DNA from: Haberlea rhodopensis
Taxonomy: Eukaryota > Streptophyta > Magnoliopsida > Lamiales > Gesneriaceae
DNA: 64,000 nt
Assembly: GCA_907163345.1 (NCBI GenBank)
Contig: CAJQUN010001121.1
Coordinates: 39,605 to 103,604 of the forward strand
Direction: 5' to 3'
Shown here: positions 44,521 through 56,644 of the stretch, piece by piece
How positions within the stretch are numbered: position 1 is the stretch's first letter
Layout: each line of letters begins with the position of its first letter
Translations under genes and position numbers: made by a program
Notes under the pieces: generated by a model
Database searches by the model: none
Told to the model about the DNA's origin: nothing
What the model saw: only the letters and a program-made list of their open reading frames with translations

Positions 44521-45433
44521 GGTTATCGACATGCAACACCGGGAGATAAGTGTTATGCGGGGCAAAGTGCTACGTGCGTGGGAGCACCTCTTGAACCTAA
44601 AAGGGCAAAGTGCTACACGACGGGGGCCACCTCTTGGACCTGCGGGGTAAAGTGTCACGTGCGTGTGAGCCACCTCTTGAACCTGCGGGGCAAAGTGCTA
44701 CATGATGGGAGCCACCTCTTGAACCTGTAGGAGCCACCTCTAGATTCCTGGTGCCGGTGGATCGATGAGTTAGATCGCGACGAGGACGTCGCGTTCTAAA
44801 GGAGGTGTGATTGTAATACCCTTGTCCCACATTGGTTGTTGATGAAAATTTAAATGTGGTTTATAAATGCTTACAATGGACTATTATAGCAACTTGGGTT
44901 AACCACTTTCGTATAGCGAGGACGGATACGAAGTAGTTGCTATATGAGCCCATTGTGCAGTCACGCTTGCGTGGGCCTGGGTCCGGGGCGTGACATAAAC
45001 TATATGATGTATTGTATATTCCTTATTTTTTGAATTCTTTTTTTCCATTTAATTGAAATATTATACATCATAATATTTTAAATATATTATGTAGCTTGAT
45101 ATATTAAATTTTTTTGCCATAAATGATCATCTCAAATGGCAACTTCCATGTAAAAAACAAATATATATAAATATATATATAAAAGTCGTCGTCTCAGATG
45201 TCAACTTCCATATAAAATAAATATATATATATGAAAGTCGTCATCTCAGATATCAACTTCCATATAAAAATTATATTGAAGTCGCCACTAAGATGGTGCT
45301 TTCAATAAAAAAAATTATTTTTATAAGGAAGGCGACATCTCATTTTCTTATTGAGATTGCGACTTCGGTTATTTTGATTAAAAAAAGTTAGATTATTTTG
45401 ATAAATATATATTTTTTGGATCAAATAATTAAA

Positions 45434-47620
45434 AAAACCCGATTAAAATAGGTTACGTTTTAATTCACTAAGTTTTATTGCTTGTTATGATTTTGATATA
45501 TATGTGCACAGTTTTATTGTTTGTTTTGGTTTTGATATTATCCTCGCAAGTAAATCATACATTGTATAAAAATATTTGTATCTAACAAATCTTGCAACCT
45601 CATTAATATTACCGATTAAACCTGTTAAAATAGGTCAGTTCGATACAAATGGATTGAATCTGGAAAACCCCCGACCTACCCAACACAACCCTCGACAAAA
45701 ATTTTATTATATTTTAATGAACTAAAATTATTAATTAATAATATTTTTATTAATTAACCTTAATTTTATTAAAAATTAATTAATTGATCTAATTTACGGG
45801 CCAACCAACCTAAATAAATTGGCCAATTTAGACCCATTTTTATATTTTTATGAAAATATTTTGGGCTCAACCCATCTATTTAAAAGACCGGGTTAAACTA
45901 ACCCGATTTACCCAAACTCATTTTGAGTTACACTGCTCGGATAAATAGCAACTGTATTTCTTGAATGTCTGGGTGACGCAGATTGATGCTAAGATTTTGT
46001 CCTGTTCCTATTTTGCAATTATGATATCAACCCACGTCCTTTCACGTGTGAAATTCCTACGTGGCAATGAATTACAGTGCCACGTGGATTTCAGAAATGG
46101 GTTCCTTGCAACCCGGCACATCTCTTGATTCATTCTTTGGCTGTTAAGACAGGATTTCGAGTTACACGTAGATTTTATGAAATTAAATTCATGAATGTTT
46201 TTATATATAATATATGCTTATAATAATTTATTTTTTCGTTTATATATATGTTTATTTTCGTGGAAACATCTTTTATGAGTTTTTAAAAATATACATATTT
46301 TTTTGTATATGAAATTGTTGATTACTCAATATATAAAAAAAACTTAAAAAAGAATTTGAATTGGTCAATAAAAATATATATATTAAAAGAAAAATAATAC
46401 ATAATATTATTCATAAACTCTTTAAAATTACACATTAAAAATTATTTTAAAATTTTAAATATTGTTCGTTTTAAAATTAAAAGAATAATCATTATAAAAA
46501 AGAAGAAAATAATGTACATCCAGAATAATTGGAGGACATATTGGACAATTGTCTATTTTGTTTAAGATGGTTGTTAGTGCAAGGTTTCGAAAAAATTAAG
46601 GGTCTTTTTGGCATTATTTATAACACATCAGGGTTTCAAGCAGAGTTTAAAAAAACATAAAGATTTTTTTGTCTATTTTATTGACACAAAGGAATTTCGT
46701 ATATATTTACTATAATACATTATGTTTTATGCTATTTTCCCTATTTTTATTTATGAATACATATTTTAAGGAAAACTGAATTAAGTTTATCCAACTTGGG
46801 TTGGACTGTGGAGCTCTGCGGAGGATGCAGGGCAGTTTTCATAAATACAAAAATCTCTTAAATTGAGCTCTCGTGGGGATGCAGGCCCAGTTTTCAGAAG
46901 TCCAAAAATACTTGAATTGCACGTTAAGTACTTTTGGAGAATATATTTTAAGATTATATTTTGAAAAGTAATACATTTATAAATACATCTATCTTAATCA
47001 ATGATTAATCGACATCATTATAGATAAATATTATTTAAAAATAACTTTATTATAGTTTCTATAAAACTAATGTGCCATCACATAATCTCCACTAAAAGTA
47101 TTATTATAGACCAAAGCTTAATGCAATTAATTAAAATGGGCATCTCTTATTATAGAAATGTCCTTAGTTTTACTTGATTGGAAAGTGTTTTAAGGTATCT
47201 ATCCAAAAATTAGTAAAGATATATTAAGAAGAATTGTTTTAGACGTGGAATGAATCTAACATCTTATTGTTTTTTATATCGAAAAATTAATAAAGATATA
47301 TTAACTTGATTTATAATATGACATTTTTTTAGTTTATAGTAACTTGATATCATCCAAGACCTATACAATATATTTTCTTATAATTATTTTTTAAATTTTT
47401 TGTACGAATTTAATAATTTATTATTATTGTTATTGTTATTATTATTATTATTAAAAGGTAACTTCATGCCTAATTACGGCTATGATGCGACAACGTTTTA
47501 AACAAAAAGATCCCAAAAAAAAGAAAATTAAAAGACTATTATCAAGATACGGCGACGTATTATCCAACTCTCAAACATTTGCAACGTTACACCAGACCTC
47601 TCCCTTCATTTTTAAAAAAA
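45434..47620. other. Intergenic DNA upstream of TPX2
   Basis: No gene recognised. G-box/CACGTG and CCACGTGG words occur at 46034-46086. A diverged pair of GAGCTCT.. GGATGCAGG.. CAGTTTTCA segments lies at 46810-46900. A (TTA)n stretch lies at 47420-47455. The last few hundred bases should be the TPX2 promoter and 5' UTR. Confidence 0.45.
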
Positions 47621-47631
47621 CAACCGTTGAG
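47621..47631 (-). promoter_or_regulatory. MSA-like mitotic element upstream of TPX2
   Basis: The minus strand reads CTCAACGGTTG, with the AACGG core of the mitosis-specific activator site bound by three-repeat MYB factors. It lies 175 bp before the TPX2 ATG. That fits a G2/M gene, but one short site is weak evidence. Confidence 0.45.
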
Positions 47632-47805
47632 AAAATCCGAACGTTACCGTCGCTTCCCACTTATTCCATCTATCAAACTCTACACAATAACAATAACCTT
47701 CCGATTTACCACCATTGTTCTCCTGTATTTCTCCGATTTTCTTTCTTTATCAGTTTACATTTCAAAAATAACAAATAAGATCGACTCTCTTTCGATCAAT
47801 TGTGA

Positions 47806-50800
47806 ATGGCTGTGTTGGAGGAGTCACTGTCGATGAATCTGTTTGTTATCGATAATGCGTATGAATTCTCGGCGCCACGGTTCTACGACTTCTTACAGGA
47901 GGAGACCGATGAGGATATTCGTAAGGCGGAGCTCTGGTTTGAGAATGCTCTCTCTTATGCCCCTTCCCGTGCGTAATTAACCTATTTTTTTTATTATTTA
48001 TTACAATTGCCACTCAATTCCATTCTGTGAGTCTTTCTTTGATATCAGTCTGAATCTAGAAAGCGGGACTTGAATTTCTTCGACTTTGTCCAACTAACAT
48101 GTGGAACATTTATTCTTAAACATAAATTTGGATTTGGGTCTTGAATTTCTAACAAATATATGGATTTTATGATTTATGTATTGGTGAAGAATATCGTGTT
48201 TCATCCTATTATTTTCACTTTCATTTCTTCTGATCATATTTCTGACAGATAATTTGAAAAGGGAGATTGCTCTAATTTTATTGAACAGAATTTAATCTCA
48301 AATTGAACTAATTTAACTGAAAACACGTCATTGTCAACCTATACTCCCAATTAGTTTCTTGATCCCTTCGTTTCTCTTGATCGCCAAGTAATTTGCCAGG
48401 TGGTGAGCACTATACATGGAAAAATTAATATGTTATGTTAAAAAATAACCCTTACTTTGATGCTAATATTTTCTGAATGGCATTTAAACTCCAATATGAT
48501 TGATCTGCTACATCAAAATCACATAAAGCTGTTATGGGTAATATGTGGTTACCAAATTAGGAATATATCTGTTGTGTACCAAGACATTTGTTTAAGTGCC
48601 ATATTTGATGAGAGAATAGATTAATGCTTGGGAGGGACATTATTATATATTGTCCTTTTGGTGGTTTCATTATTAGGTTTCGTGGTGTTTGAATTGGGGA
48701 TTCATTATCTATATGATTTGCAGCATTTATGCCAAGAATCAAAGCTATCAGATCAGTTCAAACTCAGGTCCTCTGCAAGTTTGATGAAGATGAACAACTG
48801 AACGAGGTGAAGTTATCTATAGCTTTCTATAGACAACTAGGATACCATTTTTCTAAACTACTAATTACTTGTTAGTTGTTACAGGCACCGGATACATCAA
48901 CAGCAGCATCAAACTTAGAACCGCAGGCAGATCTCATTTCAACTGAAGCCAAAGAAGAGGAGGTTCCTGCTGAAACTAAGGTAAATTTCGTCCAAATATC
49001 CTGAACGAACAGTTGTTTTGAATTCGAGTTATTTTTCAAGTGGTGTTTCTTCTAGATTCAGAATTCAGAACCTCGGAAGATATCCGATAATAAAGGCACT
49101 TGCAGTGGACAAAATGAAAGGTATCTATTTCTTGAATATTGCTAACGTGCTGAAGTATTGAAGAAATGTAACTTAAAATTTACTGTTTGTGACTTCAGCC
49201 ATTTAGCAGGCAAAGAAGCCTCTTCTTCTGTCTCTTTAGAAGCTGTCCAAGGTTATTCTATTCTCAGTTTCATTCAAAATGTTCGATGCTAATTCATATT
49301 TTCAGTTTGTATCTAAAACTAAATTGTTCTCTATGTTAGGACCGCAAATAACTCCGGCACCTTCAAAGAAGATTGAAAACAAGAATTTGCAGTCAGCCAA
49401 AAAGACATCTGGCTTGCTTAAAATTCCTTCAGCAATGAAGTTGCAAAACTCACAAGTCAAAAGCAGTAAACCTGCTCATGGTAAAAGGTTGGTTCACAAT
49501 ATATTTTGGATACCTACACTCTCCATAATTCATGATTTTTCATGTATTAATTCAAGTCCTGACTCATATTTCCTCAGGGAAAATAATGTGAAGAGCATCG
49601 TTGGAACTCCCAATTTTCCCCATGATTACCAAGCCATAAAGAAGCAGAAGCTGGAAGGAGGACAATCTCGGCAGGTGGATATCATTTTAACTGTAACTTT
49701 ACTTCATATATTTTATCGTGTTTTTTATATTGCGCTTTGGTAATGTTTGTTTAAACCCTTTGTATTTTTGTTAGATTCTTACAATCAACAAACCTGCAAA
49801 TTTGCCTCACAAAACGAGATTCGGCACTGTAAACAGCAGTTTCAATTTCTGCCCTTCAAATGCTGCAAAAACTTGTAAAGAGGACAGACTGGTGGGATTT
49901 CGGAAAATTTAGTGCGGGTTATTCTCATAAACGTTTTCTGAACATTAACTAAAACGTCGATTTCATTGTTTGTTGTGAAGATGTATGTTCGAGAACCTGC
50001 AGTTCCGTTCGTGTCTATGGCAGAAATGATGAAAAAGTTCCAATCAAGCACCCGAGATATTACCTTGCCTCGCAGCAATGCCATTGGAACGATGCATAGG
50101 AAATCGAAGCTTACATTGACAAGGCCAAAGACACCTGAATTTGAAACATCTCAACGGGTTCGTTCTACCGAAGTTAAAAGTTCGGCTGAGTTGGAGGAGG
50201 AGATGATGGCTAAAATTCCCAAGTTTAAGGCTCACTCTCTAAACAAAAAAGTACGTGTTAAATTTATAAGAATTGTTTTGCGAATAACTTAGGAATTTTC
50301 AAGGGGGCCATACTTATGATAGTTTTGCATATTATACACAGATTCTCGAGGCTCCAACTATAACAGCAATACCAAGAGGTGCACCCCAGCCTCCTCAATT
50401 CAAGGTAAATAAGCCACTAGCTAATAGAAGTTTGAAAATTGAGCATTATTAGTTGCAACTAACAAAAAAATCATCTTGGTTTACACAGGAATTCCGTTTG
50501 GAAACAACGTCAAGGGCAAATCAAAAGGCAGAAACATCTACTGTGGCCTCTACAGAATCAACACAGGAACATGTACTTGTGAATATCTGAAAGCATCATC
50601 AAGATGTTTATTGTTAAAGGTAAATGTATATTGAAAGAACTCAACGTATTCTTTTTTATTGCAGAACCATCAATGGAAACCACAGCTTACAGCACCAAAA
50701 TCTCCCATTCTTCAAACTTATCTCCGAGCACGTCCTTCGAGGGTCAAAAGTTCCACAGAACTAGAGGAGGAGGAACTTAAAAAAGTTCAGCAGTTTAAAG

Positions 50801-52420
50801 CGAGACCTTTGAACAGAAAGGTAAATTAACACCTTCTGGTGACAATATTTCGGCAAAAGCTGTTCCTTTTTCTTAAACCGTTTTTCATGTGCTGCAGATA
50901 CTAGAAAGCAAGGGAGAAATGGGTCTGTTGAGCAACATGAAGAAACAGGCTACCATACCACAAGAATTTCACTTTGCCATCGATAAAAGAATCCCACCTC
51001 CTCCTGCTGCTGTTGTAGATCTATTTGATAAGGTAACAAGACGATGACATTTTGTTTCTCAATGGTACTGATTTTGCCATGTTTTTACCTCATTATCTTT
51101 GACTCTTTCTCCATATTTTTCAGCTTTCATTAATTTCAGAGCCACATCAGGAGAAGCCTATTCCTAGAAATACGACACTAGATCCATTCCATCTCCATAC
51201 AGAGGTATGAACATTCTTTCCACATAACAGTTCACCTTTATTTTTCTTTTTATATATTTTCATTCCTGTCACCAGGAAAGGGGGGTGGAGAAAGAGAAAA
51301 GGAAAGCTGAAGAACTCATACAGAAACAGTTGGAAGAGGAGAGGGCTAGGATTCCGAGAGCCCTTCCATATCCTTACACAACTGATTATCCTGTTGTATG
51401 TATGGATTATCGTGTGCTTTATTTCTCGTTTCATTTGTTGATGAGATTATTTTGACAGAATGTACGCTCGCTCTACTATCATTCTTGTGCAGATTCCACC
51501 AAAGCCATGGCCAAAGCCATGTACAAAGCCAGAACCTTTTCAACTAGAAAGCCTGTTAAGGCACGAAGAGGAAATGCAGAGGGAAATGGAAGAAAGGAGG
51601 AGAATGGAGATGGATGAAGCTCAGATGAGAATATTTAAGGCACAACCAATATTGAAAGAGTATAAATATGATTATTATGCATATGTCGTCATTGTTTTAT
51701 TATATTTTTTGAAATTGCAATTCAAGTTACTGATCGATCTAGATTCCATTGATATATAAAGGGATCTGATTCCAGTTCCAGAGATAAAACGGAAGCCCCT
51801 CACAGAAGTTCAAGTCTTCAATCTACAAGTTAATCACCGAGCTGCAGAGAGAGCAGAATTTGACAAAATGGTTCTTGATTCATGATAATATTAACTGTTT
51901 TTTCCGTTAACCTAAAAGTAATGACTCAAAATTCTAACCAAGTGTTGTTGCCTTCACAGATCAAGGTGAAAGAAATGACATATAAGAGATACCGGGAAGA
52001 AGCAGAATCGGCAAGGATGGTAAGCACAAAATACTTCACTTATTTTAACCATTATAACTTATTTTATCATTCTATTTAACAACCGCAATTCTATCAGATG
52101 GAGGAGGAGAAGGCCTTGAAACAGTTGCGCAGGACATTAGTTCCTCATGCAAGACCAATGCCTAATTTTAATAATCCTGTCTTACCACAGAAGTATGTCT
52201 TAAATAGCAAGTCATAGAAGCATTGTTAATAGTGTTTATTTATGGGGGGTACGGTTTCCTAATATTAATTTTTTTCGTGCAAACTTAAAACAGGTCTTCC
52301 AAAGTAGTAACAAAGGCCAAGTCCCCCAGACTGCATATAAATCGTAGAAATGAGATGCAAAGAGTGGTCTTCCCAACATCAGCAACCGCTTCCACTGCAG
52401 CATCGTCTCATATGAGGTGA
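47806..52420 (+). CDS. TPX2: TPX2, spindle assembly factor (20 exons)
   Basis: Exons: 47806-47968, 48724-48806, 48885-48980, 49056-49120, 49199-49251, 49340-49487, 49578-49674, 49775-49891, 49981-50250, 50342-50404, 50489-50572, 50665-50820, 50898-51032, 51124-51204, 51276-51395, 51493-51659, 51762-51870, 51960-52019, 52098-52192, 52294-52420. They splice to 763 codons without a frame break, the length of Arabidopsis TPX2. Exon 1 has the Aurora-kinase-binding motif YEFSAPRFYDF. Two internal repeats share R(V/P)(R/S)..(E/V)VKSS.ELEEE... KFKA..LN(K/R)KIL (exons 9 and 12). The C-terminal TPX2 domain follows: KPLTEVQVFNLQVNHRAAER, KVKEMTYKRYREEAESARM and VPHARPMPNF. TPX2 binds Aurora and microtubules, is kept inactive by importin and released by Ran-GTP, and nucleates the prospindle. 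Every junction is GT-AG, and the exon 17 acceptor is purine-rich and weak. Confidence 0.95.
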
Positions 52421-52608
52421 TGTCCAAACAGGCAACTTTTGTGGTGAAATGTTCAAGAGCCCTTGTACCTTGTAAATGTTCTTCAGTTTTATGTTATTAT
52501 TGCATTCTGATGTTTTGCAAAAACTTTGAAGATTTGATGGTGTTAGCTAATCTTAGTAGATTAGTAGCGCCACGCAGTTAAGAGTGCTAAATAGAGGTCA
52601 AATTATTA

Positions 52609-52846
52609 TACCTATATAATAAGTGTCTAAGCTTTACTATTCATTACTATTGTAAGATGAACATCATTTTTTAAAAAAAAGATAGAGTAGTCATTTGGTT
52701 ATTTTTTTCCCATTCAATTATCATAGCATAGTCGTTTTTTTAAAAAAAAATATTAAAATCGGTCATTTGAATTATTATATTTTTCGATAAAATCAGGAAA
52801 AAGTTGACTAACATGCTGGTACCTTGTGCGGTGCCCAAAAAACTAG
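52609..52846 (+). mobile_element. Helitron 3, about 240 bp, near the TPX2 3' end
   Basis: The 5' end TACCTATATAATAAGTGTCT resembles the other two Helitrons. The 3' end has the hairpin GGTACC...GGTGCC (52819-52834), then CAAAAAA and CTAG at 52843-52846 with T outside. Nothing is captured. It starts about 190 bp after the TPX2 stop, so it may overlap the 3' UTR or polyadenylation region. Confidence 0.75.
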
Positions 52847-53515
52847 TATATGATATATGAGTTCATTTAATCTGTGACAAAATGTCAGATGTATGATCAT
52901 CAATTCAGCAACAAATTTCTTTTACTGGAAAAAACTTGCTATATATTGAGAAACGATATGGCAAAAGTTATGCAAAAAAAACAAAGAACAATGCATGCTT
53001 TTACTTGCCGTATTAAAAAAGAATTACAATACAGAGAAAAAAAGATGGGGAGAAATGCACCTTTCTATACTTCTCAGCTATTGCACGGTGGCGGTAAGCA
53101 AATTTACGTTTATTAAGAGCATCAAATGTGGGACTGAAACCATCTTGACTGAAGTTGCAACCCAGAGAGGGTATACATCATCATCACAATGGCTCAAATT
53201 TTCAACCTAAATGACTACATTATATCAGCGAAATTCTGGAAATACATAAGAGCAAATGATGTAAAAAAGAAAAAGAAAAACTTCCCACATTCTGCCGATG
53301 TCTACAACACCATTTCGTACATCTTTAGAGCATTAAAAGCCTCAGCATATGCCATCCAGTAAAGATTTAAGCAATATAAGAGTTTTCATCCATGTATGAT
53401 CATTCGTTCTTTTTCTGATCCATACTGGCTCTTAACAAAATCCTAAAGCTTAAATTGAGAATGCCAGTCCTTAACTCGATGTGTACCCTGAAAGAAACAA
53501 CCTTACTTTATAAAA
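52847..53515. other. Intergenic DNA
   Basis: No gene recognised. The open frames at 52874-53210 have no domain. Confidence 0.4.
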
Positions 53516-53520
53516 TTTAT

Positions 53521-53936
53521 TGTAGTACAAAATTTTATGGGTGTGTATCTTAGTAAAGTAGCAAGAAAAAACAACAAATGACTTTGTATTAGAAATGTCG
53601 AGACGAGATTTGGAATCTCTGTCCTTAAGACAATATTGCCCCGCTACGGTGCTAACGCTTTACTTTGGCAATTTGTCTCCTAAGATACAACGACTATGAT
53701 TTGTGATATGAGCACTCCAAATCACAAATTCTTTAAACCACAAAAGTCTAAAAACGCTCAACCATAACAATGATGAATTTGGAGGCACTCTGTCGCCAAA
53801 ATCGCACCCTAAACTTGAATGGACACACCATTTCACAAAACAAATACAGTGCTCGATCGATCGAGCAACAAAAGGCATGAAATTTTTGGCCCGCTCGCTC
53901 TACCGAGGATTAATTTCTTTCACACGTTTTCCAACA
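53521..53936 (-). repeat. 3' LTR of Copia B (shortened)
   Basis: 416 bp. It lacks about 130 bp present in the 5' LTR (56888-57012, which includes TTATTTATAG, a possible TATA region on the minus strand) and has only one copy of the 64-bp unit. Confidence 0.85.
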
Positions 53937-56122
53937 AGCCCCCACATGAATTAAATTAATGCATGTATGCAACTGAGTGCTTTTAGCGAACTATTATGAC
54001 ATCTGGAGAGATAGCTTGCGGCTTTGACGTAGTAGTATGCAATCGGCTTTACTTGACTTAATAATGAACTTATAGTCTTGAACTATTTAGTCGTTGGTGT
54101 AAACCAAGACAATTGAACCCACACCATAATAATTCTAACCTTTGTATTGGTTTCTTACGGTTGTGTCCGTTTCAGCCATGGACCACGCTTGGTTTTATAA
54201 GTGCTTTTCATTCTTTGAAGCGACCACACTTCGCACTCACGTAGGTGATCTCCTAGAAGAGTATCCCGTTATACTCCAACATATTCTTATATGTCTTGGG
54301 AATCATTAAAGGCATTTTGCCTATCCTCGTTCACTTTTGCAGGCTACACCCCTTATCATAGAAATGGGTTGGAGATTGATATCCAAGGTGTTTATACAAT
54401 CTCATAATTTAGTTGTCCATTTTGAACCTAGATCTTGGGATCTCCAGTCAACAAGGTTGGGTATCAACTATGAGATTTTGATTATAGGGTTTTAACCCCA
54501 TTTCCCTCGATAAACTTTCACATGATCTCTCGGTTAACCAATTTATATGAGGATCCGTGGTTTCACATATCACTCACGATTATGCCACTAGAGATCATTT
54601 TGTCATATAGCATTATTCACAACACATTTTAGTTGCATGCACAGGATTTTTCTCTAACAATTTATAAAGCCACTCGACCGAAGAAGCTTTATATGTTTTG
54701 CATAGAGAATTTTTCACAACAGTATTTCTTCAGTTTTGGTAATCACATTACCTCTTTTGCATCATTTTATCCTTTTAGGATATTTTCATCATCGAATTGT
54801 AAGCGTTGTTAACGCATTATTTCTTACAAAATTCGAGACCAGAGGAAATACTCAACTTTGATTTACAATTCAAAATTTTTAAGCGCGTAAAATTACAAAT
54901 TCAAGATTCCATTTCTTGCAAACTAGAAATTTAAACATAAAGCTTAAAATTTGAAACTCGAATTAATCCTTGAGATTTCATTCTTCAAGTGTTTTGGAAA
55001 CTTCATTCCAAACATTATTCTTGATGCACACATGTCAAAATGTTTCGTCAACATTTTTCCTTTGTTACTTGATGATTTCCAAAATTGCTTCTCCAATGAG
55101 CATATCATCAATACACAAGCATACATATGCTTAGGTGTGTACACATTTGTCACACTCGTTAATCTATTTGACAACATGATTTGTCAAACTCTTCATGTCT
55201 TTTATTTGATTTTTGTTATGACTTTACTTTGGCCTTCATTTCTAGTTTAGCCAAGTACCCCAACATTTCAAATATTGTAGGAAACTCTCTTTTTCTTCAA
55301 TCACAAGGTTTTTCGTCATTGCCTAAATGTGGTAAGTGATTGAATTCTAGAATTGCAACCCCCCATAACTCGGGGTAGAAACAAATTGCACTGGCGTTCA
55401 AACTTTCGTGTTTCAAGTTCTAAGCGTTATCGTCTTACAAATCCAAATTCAAGTTTTTATTTCTTGAAAATTTCGGATTTAAGCTTACTTGCTTACAAAA
55501 GTTGAAACTTGGATAATATTCTCAAACTCGGTTCACAATTTGCAATTTAAGCGCACTAACTTAGAAAATTTGAATTCAAATTTTAAATCTTGAAAATTCA
55601 TGTTATAAGCGTACTAGCTTAGAAATTCAAAATGAACCAATTTGAGATATTACAACGCCTAATCAAAATTTGTGGCTTAAAAACTTAGAAACTCGAATTC
55701 AAGATTTTATAGTCTTGCAGATTCAAGCTTAAGCGTCAAATTCTTAGACAACACAAGTATAATCTACTCACAATTGCTAAATTTTATTACAATCTCATTC
55801 TTGAAGTGTTTAAACGCCTCACTGGCCTCGTTTTTGCTTCATAGCAAAAAAGTCACAACAATATCATGTGCAAATATTGATAAAGTAACGAATTACTTTT
55901 CTCACATCTCTAGTTTGCACAATCTTTCCACACAAACATCATTGTGAGTTAACTCTAGAGACGTTACGATTCTTCTAACAAATGAATGACGACTTTGTCT
56001 TCCTTTCAGAAATTTTGTTGTCCTCTTCGATTCTCAAACGAACCACAAGGTCTTCAAAATTCATCTCTTTTCGTTTATGTTTGAGATAATTCTTGAAGTC
56101 CTTCCATGACGGAGGTAACTTT
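53937..56122. other. Non-coding interior of Copia B
   Basis: No pol domain in any frame. Between 54850 and 55750 a motif AAGCGTA(C/A)TAGCTTAGAAATTC with surrounding AATTCAAG words recurs loosely every 60-110 bp, which looks like a decayed tandem array. Confidence 0.55.
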
Positions 56123-56620
56123 TCAATCATTGGCGGCCACTTGGAATGAGACACTTAGAACCATTTCCTTCGCATGAATTTCGTGCATGGTTACTTGCAA
56201 ATCTTGCACTTGTGCTATCACAGGCTTTGTATCAACCATTTTGAAATCCAGGAATCGCCCAACGATGAATTTCTTCATCCCGGCATCCTCGGATCTATAC
56301 TTTTTCTCCAAGGATTGCCACAATTCCTTGGCCGTCTTCACTAGACAATACACATTGTATAATTTGTTGTCTAGTCAGTTGAGAATATAATTCTTGCACA
56401 TGAAATCGCTTTGATTCCACTCATCAACCGCAGCCCTCTTTTGGTTGTCGGTTTCACTCTCCATAATAGTATGAGCATCCTCATTGAGGAACCTTACCAA
56501 CCCCAAGGTTGTCAAATAAAACAACATCTTTTGTTGCCATCGCTTGAAATCGTTCCCATTGAACTTCTCATGCCTTTCACCATGATGAACTGGAGTCATT
56601 GTTGCACTCGACGAAGCCAT
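56123..56620 (-). pseudogene. Copia B gag N-terminal part (DUF4219/UBN2-like)
   Basis: The ATG at 56620 opens MASSSATMTPVHHGERHEKF, then NGNDFKRWQQKMLFYLTTLG (DUF4219-type start), DEWNQSDFMCKNYIL and, after a frame change at about 56375, NVYCLVKTAKELWQSLEKKY, FIVGRFLDFKMVDTKPVIAQ and VQDLQVTMHEIHA. This is the usual Copia gag order. It ends before any zinc knuckle. Confidence 0.85.
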
Positions 56621-56644
56621 TTGTTGCTAATATTGTCTTAAGAT

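Larger units (their letters stand above)
43651..44995 (+). mobile_element. TRIM retrotransposon dimer, LTR-int-LTR/LTR-int-LTR
   Basis: Four LTRs of about 180 bp (43651-43833, 44142-44319, 44321-44504 and 44812-44995) run TGTAATA...GTGACA. Internal domains 43834-44141 and 44505-44811 each begin with a primer site, hold a run of about four 40-bp repeats (GGGGCAAAGTGCTAC..CACCTCTTGAACCTGC) and end with a polypurine AAAGGAGG(G/T)GTGA. The whole 1345-bp array is flanked by one 5-bp duplication TAAAC (43646-43650 and 44996-45000). The middle LTRs are directly joined, and the first of them lacks its final CA. TRIMs encode nothing and borrow enzymes. Open frames across 43882-44830 are artefacts of the repeats. 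Confidence 0.9.
42996..45433. mobile_element. Foldback-type element with internal palindromic repeats
   Basis: The left terminus CTTTTTTAATTATTTGATCC with a following AAAATATATTTATCAAAATAA (43000-43042) is repeated inverted at about 45386-45432. Inside each arm (about 43072-43290 and 45125-45380) several units of the type AAGTCGTCATCTCAGAT..CAACTTCCATATAAAA occur in both orientations, separated by TA runs. Without the nested TRIM array the element would be about 1.1 kb. Non-coding. Exact ends and target duplication are not resolved. Confidence 0.65.

Noticed and set aside
43882..44830. Pro/Arg/His-rich open frames in the TRIM array
   Set aside because: They are translations of the internal 40-bp repeats; TRIM elements do not encode proteins.
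47482..47836. 98- and 85-codon frames just upstream of TPX2
   Set aside because: They overlap the probable TPX2 promoter and 5' UTR, have low-complexity composition and no recognisable domain.
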